DNA from: Nitrospirota bacterium
GTDB lineage: Bacteria > Nitrospirota > Nitrospiria > Nitrospirales > Nitrospiraceae
Assembly: GCA_016222925.1 (NCBI GenBank)
Contig: JACRQB010000124.1
Coordinates: 1-19,894, forward strand
DNA: 19,894 nt
Direction of reading: 5' to 3'
Shown: positions 1 to 6,163 of the stretch, in pieces
Layout of the letters: the number at the start of each line of letters is the position of its first letter
Numbering within the stretch: position 1 is the first letter of the stretch
Translations under genes and position numbers: made by a program
The notes under the pieces: model-generated
What the model was told of the DNA's origin: nothing
Database searches by the model: none
What the model saw: only the letters and a program-made list of their open reading frames with translations

Positions 1-573
1 TTCGACCGAGGCACAGGGGTCGAGCACACCAATGAAGTATTTGTGCCGGTTGCGGAGGAGATCGCGGGCAGGACGGACATTGTCCAGATTCTCGATGAAT
101 TGCGGCGGTGGTCCTTCGCCATCAAGCGTCACCACCCCCGGAACTTTGGTGATCGCCTTGCGATCCTGTTCGACTGCCATGAGTAGTTTTGGAGCAGCCA
201 CCTCCCCCTCACCCTTGAGGACACAATCGATGGCGCCGTTGCCGTGTTCCAAAAAGTCCTTCGCCACAAATGAGGCACTATGGCCACCGACGAAGACGAA
301 GCTGTTGGGCAACTCTTTCTTCGTGAGTTTGGCCAAGTCCACGATCTCCGGAACGTTCGCCAGGTAGTTACACCCGAATGCCACCGCGTCGGGTTTCCAG
401 GAACGGATGAGCGCTTCATAGTCTTTCCACGTATCAGCCTGCAGATCGATTAGGCGAACTTCATGCCCAGCTTGGCGGACTGCCTGGGCCACCATCTCCA
501 AACCGAGCGGCTCCAGACGCAGATAGATCTTGGTGTACATGAGCGGACCTGGATGGACTGCGAGAAACTTCAT
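1..573 (-). CDS. hpnR: Hopanoid C-3 methylase-like B12-binding radical SAM protein (5' part, runs off left edge)
   Basis: The visible 191 residues are the N-terminal cobalamin-binding half of a B12-dependent radical SAM protein. The start MKFLAVHPGPLMYTK, followed by RLEPLGLEMVAQAVR and GHEVRLIDLQ, agrees with my memory of HpnR, the enzyme that puts the C-3 methyl group on bacteriohopanepolyols. Later motifs such as VAFGCNYLANVPEIVDLAK, FVFVGGHSASF, CVLKGEGE and KYFIGVLDPCAS also fit. The radical SAM CxxxCxxC cluster would lie just beyond the window, so catalysis cannot be checked here. The ATG at 571-573 is well supported by an AGGAGG on the minus strand (583-588) with 9 nt spacing. It is transcribed away from the HTH gene at 741. 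It could also be another B12-binding radical SAM protein of hopanoid metabolism (HpnP-like), which I think is less likely. Confidence 0.7.
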   Translation of the reverse strand, partial: MKFLAVHPGPLMYTKIYLRLEPLGLEMVAQAVRQAGHEVRLIDLQADTWKDYEALIRSWKPDAVAFGCNYLANVPEIVDLAKLTKKELPNSFVFVGGHSASFVAKDFLEHGNGAIDCVLKGEGEVAAPKLLMAVEQDRKAITKVPGVVTLDGEGPPPQFIENLDNVRPARDLLRNRHKYFIGVLDPCASVE

Positions 574-653
574 TGCCCCAAACCTCCTGGTCTGATCATG
601 ATGGGTAACTGATGCGGGAACGGATTGTGCCAGAATGGAGGCGTCGGTGCAAC

Positions 654-675
654 CTTTAAGTGCGCAAGACTTAAG
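654..675. promoter_or_regulatory. Possible operator with two CTT(T)AAG half-sites
   Basis: Between the divergent hpnR and HTH genes, CTTTAAG (654-660) and CTTAAG (670-675) occur 16 nt apart. The second is a perfect palindrome. Its position in a divergent promoter region next to a DNA-binding protein gene suggests an operator, but nothing in the sequence proves it. Confidence 0.2.
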
Positions 676-740
676 ACGATTCATCGAAAATCAGCTAAGA
701 CCGTCTGGATTTTCCGTGCCCCAGTCTTTACCATACGGGC

Positions 741-1157
741 ATGTTGCCGCTCGAACGGACCCTGCGTCAGCGCCTCATTGATCTCCTGATGGATACTCGA
801 ATGGCCACCGATCAATTGGCTCGCATGCTCGGGATTCCTGAACGGCAGGTAGAGGAGCACTTGGCTCATGTGGTAAAAACGGTGTCGCAGGACCGTTCAC
901 GACGGTTTGTCCTCGAGCCGTCTATCTGTTTGGATTGTAAATTTATGTTCCGTGATCGCACACGATTGACACGACCAAGCCGCTGTCCACAATGCCGAAG
1001 CGAAGGGATCTCCGCTCCACGCTACGGAATCGACTTTCTCAGATCAGGATTGCCTCACGCGAACACAACGGTGTCACGGCGGAGAGAGAAACGGCAGCCT
1101 TCGAAGAAAACCAAGGGAATGTCCCCCATGCCAAGCAGCTCTACCAAGAACTGGTGA
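741..1157 (+). CDS. Transcriptional regulator with HTH domain and C-terminal zinc ribbon (COG3357-like)
   Basis: The first ~97 residues form a winged-helix DNA-binding region (about 5-50, including RLIDLL, TDQLARMLGIPERQVEEHL) followed by a zinc ribbon with C63, C66, C82 and C85 (CLDC...CPQC). This matches the small predicted regulators that fuse an ArsR-like HTH to a rubredoxin-type zinc finger. Such proteins normally end soon after RSEGI.PRYGI. Here the frame runs on for about 40 basic, low-complexity residues that look like out-of-frame translation. In the +1-shifted frame the same DNA encodes a TPR-like helix pair (see 1055-1228). The natural C-terminus has therefore probably been altered by a frameshift or deletion after about position 1030. 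The ATG at 741 has no clear Shine-Dalgarno. The target is unknown; the neighbouring divergent hpnR is the obvious candidate, but that is inference. Confidence 0.7.
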   Translation: MLPLERTLRQRLIDLLMDTRMATDQLARMLGIPERQVEEHLAHVVKTVSQDRSRRFVLEPSICLDCKFMFRDRTRLTRPSRCPQCRSEGISAPRYGIDFLRSGLPHANTTVSRRREKRQPSKKTKGMSPMPSSSTKNW

Positions 1158-1228
1158 ATCTCTATCCATCCACGAAAGTGGCTGAGATCGCTCGGGCTCG
1201 GCTCGCTGAACTAGACAGCAAAAAATAG
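1055..1228 (+). pseudogene. TPR-like C-terminal fragment, overlapping the HTH gene in another frame
   Basis: In a different frame from the HTH gene, the DNA encodes AAFEENQGNVPHAKQLYQ, then ELVNLYPSTKVAEIARARL, and stops at TAG 1226-1228. The pattern of paired amphipathic helices with G/A, Y and P at repeat positions resembles the last tetratricopeptide-type repeat of a small protein. It has no good start of its own: the nearest in-frame ATG (992) lies inside the zinc-ribbon codons. It is either the tail of a lost gene joined to the HTH gene by a deletion, or a frame-shifted extension of that gene. The sequence does not decide between them. Confidence 0.4.
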
Positions 1229-1353
1229 ACGCTGCTGCGTTGCCAGCAAGTCGGTGGTGACACCTTAGAAAGGCTCTTTCAATACTTTGAGGCTCAGCGG
1301 GCTTGCCTGTGGAGAGGCGCGTCTTGGCGCGCCGGGGTCGGGCGGGTGAGAAC

Positions 1354-1452
1354 AGTGGACTTTGTGCACATCCGGCATGGCTGTCCAGCGTCGTCTCAAC
1401 CTCGATGCTCGTAATGGCTACAGGGGCAGCATGAGTTGTTTCGCAGCCTGCT
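1354..1452 (+). repeat. Degenerate, partial copy of the CTAGCAGG...GCGGAAAAA repeat family
   Basis: The stretch TGGCTGTCCAGCGTCGT, followed by AACCTCGAT, ATGGCTACAGGGGC, ATGAGTT and CGCAGCCTGCT, aligns base by base with the reverse complement of the left half of the intact element at 3434-3641. There are scattered substitutions and a one-base gap. The terminal CCTGCTAG has become CCTGCTCG. The copy sits just downstream of the DUF1295 stop codon, as the intact copy sits at the 3' end of a kinase gene. Similarity fades upstream of about 1354; the GC-rich piece at 1313-1336 may be a further decayed portion. Confidence 0.6.
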
Positions 1453-1475
1453 CGGCAACGGTCAGCCTGACGGCG

Positions 1476-2309
1476 TCATGAATGAACGGACGTCTCCGGC
1501 CCTTGTCGCGGGTGCCATGGGAAAAACGCATTGGTCGTCGCCTGATAGGCTTTATACTCTTCCCCACGGCTGACAAGGGCTTGCTCTTCCGCCCGTGGAA
1601 TACCAGTCACCTTGTACAGTAACAAGCCCATCCCGATCGGACCAATCCAGGTGAATAACCAGCCGGGTGCCCCCATCGTCATGACGACATACGAGCACCA
1701 GTGTAGCCAGTCGAAAAAGTAATTCGGGTGGCGGGAGTAGTGCCACAGCCCCTCTCTGCAGACGCGGCCCTCATTCTTTAGATCGGCACGGAAATGAGCA
1801 AGCTGCCGGTCTGCCTTCGCTTCACCAGCCACGGCCACGCTCCAGATCAGCAATCCGACCAGCTCGACCACTGAAGATGGAATCCGGGTATTCCAGAGCA
1901 CCACCAGAAACGGAAGGGAAAAAACCGCCACGGACAGCGCTTTCCATTGAAAATACACAAACATATTCACCGACTCTGCATCACCCCATTTTTGTCGCAG
2001 GCGGCGATAGCGGCCGTCCTCCGGTTGCCCGGTCACGCGTTGGGAATAAATGTGGAGTCCCAGACGACCGGCATAGAGCAGCACCAGCATCGCTGTGAGC
2101 AGGGTGCGCTCGACTCCGGCGGGAGCCTGAGTCATGTACGATAACACCGCGGCGATCAGCCCCGCACACCACGCGACATCGACGATCGCAGCATTTTTTG
2201 TCTTCCGCTGCACAGCCCACAGGAAACCCATGACGACCGCCATGACGACATAGGTGATCACGACAAGCTGCAACGGATCCGATACGTCTATTCCTTCTTC
2301 TGGTCCCAT
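1476..2309 (-). CDS. DUF1295 family integral membrane protein (steroid 5-alpha-reductase/ICMT-like fold)
   Basis: This 277-residue protein has about six or seven hydrophobic spans and the family hallmark HYSRHPNYFFDWLHW at 190-204. The H194-P195-N196-Y core and the C-terminal acidic/aromatic segment (EEYKAYQ..TNAFFPW) are typical of DUF1295 and the isoprenylcysteine methyltransferase/5-alpha-reductase-like superfamily, in which this region binds the cofactor. The substrate is unknown, possibly a lipid or isoprenoid. The ATG at 2307-2309 follows AAGGA with short spacing. The frame-shifted tail of the upstream SDR gene stops at 2322, only 12 nt earlier, so the two genes were probably one operon. 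Length and motifs look intact, unlike several neighbouring genes. A decayed repeat copy lies just beyond the stop. Confidence 0.85.
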   Translation of the reverse strand: MGPEEGIDVSDPLQLVVITYVVMAVVMGFLWAVQRKTKNAAIVDVAWCAGLIAAVLSYMTQAPAGVERTLLTAMLVLLYAGRLGLHIYSQRVTGQPEDGRYRRLRQKWGDAESVNMFVYFQWKALSVAVFSLPFLVVLWNTRIPSSVVELVGLLIWSVAVAGEAKADRQLAHFRADLKNEGRVCREGLWHYSRHPNYFFDWLHWCSYVVMTMGAPGWLFTWIGPIGMGLLLYKVTGIPRAEEQALVSRGEEYKAYQATTNAFFPWHPRQGPETSVHS

Positions 2310-2321
2310 CAGTCCTTCCCT

Positions 2322-2470
2322 TTACGACACACTCGGTTCATAGTCCCATACGTCGAAGTCTTGGCGCTTCCGATTCTTCAACCAACTGCGAAACCCTGGG
2401 ATAGGAAACGACAAGAGCGCCTGGAGTTTTTCACAGTTCAATGAAAGATCCGCAGGTCTGGGGGCTACCA
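2322..2470 (-). pseudogene. Detached C-terminal segment of the RmlD-like SDR gene
   Basis: In a frame offset from the SDR gene, this segment encodes VAPRPADLSLNCEKLQ, then ALLSFPIPGFRSWLKNRK and a short tail ending at TAA 2322-2324. RP(A/S)D.SLNC.K(L/I)(Q) followed by a final F..WL is the usual C-terminal signature of RmlD-type reductases, so this is the rest of the gene at 2465-3151. Compared with the family, roughly 15-20 residues between ..QALLRW and APRPAD appear to be absent. This implies a deletion not divisible by three, or an assembly error. Confidence 0.65.
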
Positions 2471-3151
2471 CCGCAACAGCGCCTGTCCGATCTCCCAACG
2501 TGACAGCCGTTCTCGTCCACCGAGATGGTAGAGACCAGAAGCGCCTTGGTCGAGTAACTCCCATACCGAGCGGGCAATGGCCCCGGCCGGCAACGGGCAG
2601 CGGAATTCATCAACATAGAGCGTCACCTTCTTACCATTCTTCACAGAGCGACACATATCTTCCACGAAACTTCGATCGCCATACTGTGAAGCACCCGCCG
2701 TGAGCACGATCCGAACTGCTGTGTGGGCGGGATTCTCCAACACGCGCTGTTCCGCTTCAAGCTTGGTCTTGCCGTAGATATTGATCGGATTGGGCTCATC
2801 TGTTTCTTGGTACCAACCAGCCTTGCCGTTGAATACTTCGCCGCTCGACAAGAAGATGAAGGGAATGTCCCGGGAGAGTCGAGCCAGATACCCGGTGGTG
2901 TCCACATTCATGCAACGGGCTAACTGAGGATTTCCCTCACACTCTGCCGTTCGACTTAACGCCGCGCAGTGGATGACTGCGTTAGGCTTGAGACGTTGCC
3001 AAACCTGTTCGGCGGCGGCTTGATCCGTGAGATCAAGGTCAGCGCGGCTGAGGCCACAGACCTCCCACCCGGGCGCCCATCGGGCGGCGGACTTCACGAA
3101 GTACTGCCCTATCAGTCCTGCCGTTCCGGTGACGATGACACGTGGCTTCAT
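2465..3151 (-). CDS. RmlD-like SDR family NAD(P)-dependent sugar-nucleotide reductase, 3' end frameshifted
   Basis: An extended-SDR protein related to dTDP-4-dehydrorhamnose reductase. A Rossmann dinucleotide motif TGTAGLIG lies at 8-15, NAVIHCAALSRTAECE at about 57-72, a serine-bearing FLSSGEVF at 100-107, and the catalytic YGKTK with Y126 and K130. The expected reaction is NADPH-dependent reduction of a sugar nucleotide or a similar epimerase/reductase step, in the cytosol. The frame hits TAG right after WEIGQALLRW (residue 228). The conserved C-terminal segment APRPADLSLNCEKLQALL continues in another frame (2322-2470), so the gene has lost codons and shifted frame near 2465-2476. The N-terminal catalytic part is complete, but substrate-domain residues are missing or mistranslated. 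The ATG at 3149-3151 has only a weak Shine-Dalgarno. Confidence 0.75.
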   Translation of the reverse strand: MKPRVIVTGTAGLIGQYFVKSAARWAPGWEVCGLSRADLDLTDQAAAEQVWQRLKPNAVIHCAALSRTAECEGNPQLARCMNVDTTGYLARLSRDIPFIFLSSGEVFNGKAGWYQETDEPNPINIYGKTKLEAEQRVLENPAHTAVRIVLTAGASQYGDRSFVEDMCRSVKNGKKVTLYVDEFRCPLPAGAIARSVWELLDQGASGLYHLGGRERLSRWEIGQALLRW

Positions 3152-3433
3152 AGTGCGTCAATGGGGAAAGCGCGTACGTCGCAATCGCATCACAGAGGCC
3201 ACTTGGAGCGCTGGTCGCTGTTTATCGTGTCTATTTTGATGTGCCATCGCTGCGCATCGCCTCACAGTGAAGGCAGATTGTACGACTTCCGACTGTTGGT
3301 TGGAAGATGTGAGAAGCGGGGAAGAGCCTGTGTCGGGGAGAGACCGCCTTGGCCAATTGTCGTGGTTTCGTCTCTGAGCCTAAACTTGTTTGTCGTCTAG
3401 GTGAAGAACGCCGTCGCTACGATCCCCGTATGA

Positions 3434-3641
3434 CTAGCAGGTTGCGGAAAAACTCATTTTGGCCTCTGTAGCCATCGCAGAAATCGAGGTTTGGAACGAT
3501 GCTGAACAGCCACGCAGGATGCGCAAAAGGCCGTCCAGCAAGGCCGCAGCGAGCGAAGAGGCGACGCGTACTCTGGGCCGTACGTTGAGCCTCTGAGTGA
3601 GGCGAGAACGCCGCTGGTGGACTTTTTCCGCATCCTGCTAG
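3434..3641. repeat. MITE-like interspersed repeat with 22 bp terminal inverted repeats
   Basis: The left end (3434-3455) reads CTAGCAGGTTGCGGAAAAAC and the reverse complement of the right end (3620-3641) reads CTAGCAGGATGCGGAAAAAG, agreeing at 20 of 22 positions. The 208 bp element encodes nothing convincing. An internal CAGGATGCGCAAAA (3515-3528) resembles the termini, which suggests a composite structure. No clear target duplication is visible apart from the CTAG at each end. The right-end CTAG supplies the TAG stop of the adjacent kinase gene. A second, decayed copy lies at 1354-1452. I recall similar elements scattered in Nitrospira genomes; that is memory, not a search. Confidence 0.7.
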
Positions 3642-5902
3642 GCTGCTTTCGATTCTGCCTCAGCCTGGACCTGCTCATGCGGCAGCCAGCGATTCAGAAC
3701 CGCTGCCAGAGGCTTACTCGTGATTGGCTTACTGATGAAGTCATCCATCCCGATGGCGAGACATCGATCACGATCCTCCTTCATGGCATTGGCCGTCATC
3801 GCGATGATCGGCAGGTGTGGCGGCGTGCCGCCGGCCTGTTGAAGACTCGCCTCCTGATTCCTGATCACCCTTGTCGCTTCAAGCCCATCCATTTCCGGCA
3901 TCTGACAATCCATGAACACCAGGGCGTACGGAATCCGCGCGTTGGCGGCAACATTGACCCGATAACCAAGTTTTTCAATCATCTTGGCTGCGACCTTTTG
4001 ATTGACCGGGTTGTCCTCTACCACCAAAATAAGCGGCCAAGACCGCTTCTGCGTTTCCATCAGACTATGCCGGGTAATGATCGGAGGGGGTTGAGCGGTA
4101 GAAGCAGCAGACTCCGATGTACTTCCCAGAACCACGTTGAGACATTCGAACAGCAGCGACTGCCGGATCGGTTTCGTCAGATAGGCGGCGATACCGGCGC
4201 GTTGAGCGGCCTTGGCATCGCCACGCTGGCCGACCGATGTCAACAGTACCAGACGTGTCGTGCTGATCGTCTTTTCGGACTTGATCTGCCTTGCTAATTC
4301 CAAGCCATCCATTCCCGGCATTTGCATGTCTAAAATGGCTAGATCGAATGGAGTCTGCCGACTGGCCGCGTTACGCAAGCATTCCAGTGCTCGATACCCG
4401 TCCTCCACGCTTTCATACCTGACTTCTTGTCCTCGCAGACTCTGTTCAAGTACTCGCCGATTCGTGGCGTGATCGTCCACGATCAAAATTCTACGACCTC
4501 GTAGTGCCGCCGGAATCGCCGCGACCGGTTGAACTCCTTCCGGTTGGAGTGAGAACCGTACCGTGAGCCAAAAGACGCTGCCTTCTCCGACCTTGCTGTC
4601 CACGCCGATCTGCCCACCCATCATCTCCACGAGCTGCTTGCAGATGGCTAACCCCAGGCCGGTGCCTCCGTATTTCCTTGTGGTGGAGCCGTCGGCTTGG
4701 GTGAATGGTCGAAACAGTTTCGCTTGTTGCTCCGGTGAAATTCCGACGCCGGTGTCCGACACTTCGAATCGAATCGTTCGGCCTGACCCATTCGCGCTCG
4801 TTGTGGTTCTCCCTTCTGACTCACCCTCGACACGCACAGTGACGACAACTTCGCCTTGTTCCGTAAATTTGATGGCATTGCCGATCAAATTTACCAAGAT
4901 TTGCCGCAGACGGCCGGGGTCCCCTCGAAGGGCTGTCGGCACACCCGCCTGCACGAGACAGCTCAACTCAAGACCTTTGCCATAGGCGCGCTCACCCAGC
5001 AGGCCGATGGTCTCCTCCATGGTCGTGCGCAAGTCGAAATGGAGCTCTTCCAGATCAAGCTTGCCAGCTTCGATTTTAGAGAAATCCAGGATCTCATTGA
5101 TGATGTTCAATAGATGTTCACTGGAAAGTCGGACGGTCTCCGCGTACTCGCGTTGCTCCGGGGTCAGTGACGTATCCAATAGCAAGCCGGTCATACCGAT
5201 GACGCCGTTCATCGGCGTCCGGATTTCATGACTCATCGTGGCCAAAAACTGAGACTTCGCGATACTGGCGGCCTCGGCTCGTTCCCTTTCTCTGGAAAGA
5301 CTAGTCTGCGCCGTTTCATTGAAGCGCCAATAGATGAGGAGTGCTACGGACTGAGCCAGGACGAATCCACCGTGAATGAGTGCCCATGACCAAGGATGGT
5401 GTTGGGCTGCTGGGTGGTTGTACACCATCGTGGGCGCGAGTATGCCGATCACCCCATGATCGAGAACGACAGAAACCAGCGCCAGCAAAAAAGGTAACCA
5501 GTCCTGATACAGGACGATCACGGCCATGATCACAAAAAAGTGGAAGTGTACTTCAATGATGCCGCCAGACAGGTGAACGAGCAATGCCGAGGCCGATATC
5601 AACCCAAAAGTCGTAATACACGCACGCAGCCGGTGATGAAAAGTCCGACTCACCGCGAGAGCAGCGAGGACGACCAACATGATGCCACCGACGAAACCGA
5701 GCTGCACGTACTGACCTATCAGGAGTGCAAATAGGGGGATCCCTGCCGCATGCAGCCATAGAAGCCAAACGATACCACGATGGCGTCGTAACCAATCGTC
5801 GCTTTGCAGCGAGTACCCTTGTGGAAGTGCATGCCAGAGTTGTCGGATACAGGACAAAGAATTGGATGGTTCAGAATGTGCGCGATGGCTCTCTATACCC
5901 AC
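3638..5902 (-). CDS. Membrane-bound hybrid sensor histidine kinase with two receiver domains
   Basis: A 754-residue hybrid kinase. Residues 40-195 hold about six membrane spans containing a GGIIEVHFHFF motif (113-123), a module I know from other sensor kinases, cyclases and chemoreceptors. A short coiled linker leads to HisKA (218-285) with phosphoacceptor H225 in ATMSHEIRTP. HATPase follows, with N-box N342, G1 DTGVGI (383-388) and G2 GGTGLGLAI (412-420). REC1 (472-590) has D476/D477, D525 and K577 in TKP. REC2 (624-742) has ED629-630, D665 and K725 in SKP, but lacks about nine residues where helix alpha-2 should be. The GTG start (5900-5902) lies 6 nt after the tail frame of the upstream kinase; no strong Shine-Dalgarno is seen. 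The TAG stop comes from the repeat at 3434-3641. The signal sensed is unknown. Confidence 0.9.
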   Translation of the reverse strand: MGIESHRAHSEPSNSLSCIRQLWHALPQGYSLQSDDWLRRHRGIVWLLWLHAAGIPLFALLIGQYVQLGFVGGIMLVVLAALAVSRTFHHRLRACITTFGLISASALLVHLSGGIIEVHFHFFVIMAVIVLYQDWLPFLLALVSVVLDHGVIGILAPTMVYNHPAAQHHPWSWALIHGGFVLAQSVALLIYWRFNETAQTSLSRERERAEAASIAKSQFLATMSHEIRTPMNGVIGMTGLLLDTSLTPEQREYAETVRLSSEHLLNIINEILDFSKIEAGKLDLEELHFDLRTTMEETIGLLGERAYGKGLELSCLVQAGVPTALRGDPGRLRQILVNLIGNAIKFTEQGEVVVTVRVEGESEGRTTTSANGSGRTIRFEVSDTGVGISPEQQAKLFRPFTQADGSTTRKYGGTGLGLAICKQLVEMMGGQIGVDSKVGEGSVFWLTVRFSLQPEGVQPVAAIPAALRGRRILIVDDHATNRRVLEQSLRGQEVRYESVEDGYRALECLRNAASRQTPFDLAILDMQMPGMDGLELARQIKSEKTISTTRLVLLTSVGQRGDAKAAQRAGIAAYLTKPIRQSLLFECLNVVLGSTSESAASTAQPPPIITRHSLMETQKRSWPLILVVEDNPVNQKVAAKMIEKLGYRVNVAANARIPYALVFMDCQMPEMDGLEATRVIRNQEASLQQAGGTPPHLPIIAMTANAMKEDRDRCLAIGMDDFISKPITSKPLAAVLNRWLPHEQVQAEAESKAA
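3675..3904. repeat. Direct repeat copy 1: 3' end of the first kinase gene
   Basis: This 230 bp block matches 5934-6163 with only two mismatches (G/A at 3758 and 3785, approximately). It encodes QMPEMDG through LNRWLPH of REC2. The rest of the two kinase genes is clearly more diverged, so this block was copied or converted recently. See the findings for the coincidence of its edge with a frame break. Confidence 0.9.
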
Positions 5903-5908
5903 AGTCTT

Positions 5909-6163
5909 CTATGTCACTTTCGTAAAGGCCTGGTCATGCGGCAGCCAGCGATTCAGAACCGCTGCCAGAGGCTTACTCGTGATTGGCTTACTGATGAAGT
6001 CATCCATCCCGATGGCAAGACATCGATCACGATCCTCCTTCATAGCATTGGCCGTCATCGCGATGATCGGCAGGTGTGGCGGCGTGCCGCCGGCCTGTTG
6101 AAGACTCGCCTCCTGATTCCTGATCACCCTTGTCGCTTCAAGCCCATCCATTTCCGGCATCTG
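5909..6163 (-). pseudogene. Second half of REC2 belonging to the upstream hybrid kinase, out of frame
   Basis: This stretch encodes QMPEMDGLEATRVIRN, PIIAMTANAMKEDRD, FISKPI and LNRWLPHDQAFTKVT, then stops at TAG 5909-5911. It is the beta-3 to alpha-5 half of a receiver domain, without its phosphoacceptor aspartate and N-terminal half, in a frame different from the kinase preceding it (6124-9522). Except for the last few codons it is the 230 bp direct repeat of the first kinase's tail. It has no start or Shine-Dalgarno of its own and is unlikely to be translated independently. Confidence 0.75.
5934..6163. repeat. Direct repeat copy 2: tail of the second kinase gene
   Basis: Matches 3675-3904 at 228 of 230 positions, same orientation, 2259 bp apart. 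Its outer edge (6163) falls exactly where homology of the second kinase's own reading frame ends. Confidence 0.9.

Noticed and set aside
1313..1336. GC-rich dyad around GGCGCGTCTTGGCGCGCC as a terminator
   Set aside because: No T-run on either strand and it lies within repeat-derived sequence; more likely repeat decay.
2969..3400. 143-codon plus-strand frame overlapping the SDR 5' end
   Set aside because: Antisense to the conserved Rossmann motif, and no homology that I recognise.
3454..3678. 74-codon frame inside the MITE-like repeat
   Set aside because: Arginine/serine-rich low-complexity translation, no ribosome-binding site; the element is non-coding.
3617..4297. Long plus-strand open frame opposite the first kinase
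   Set aside because: It is antisense to well-conserved receiver-domain codons and has no recognisable motifs. The similar frame at 5804-6343 is open only because of the 230 bp repeat.
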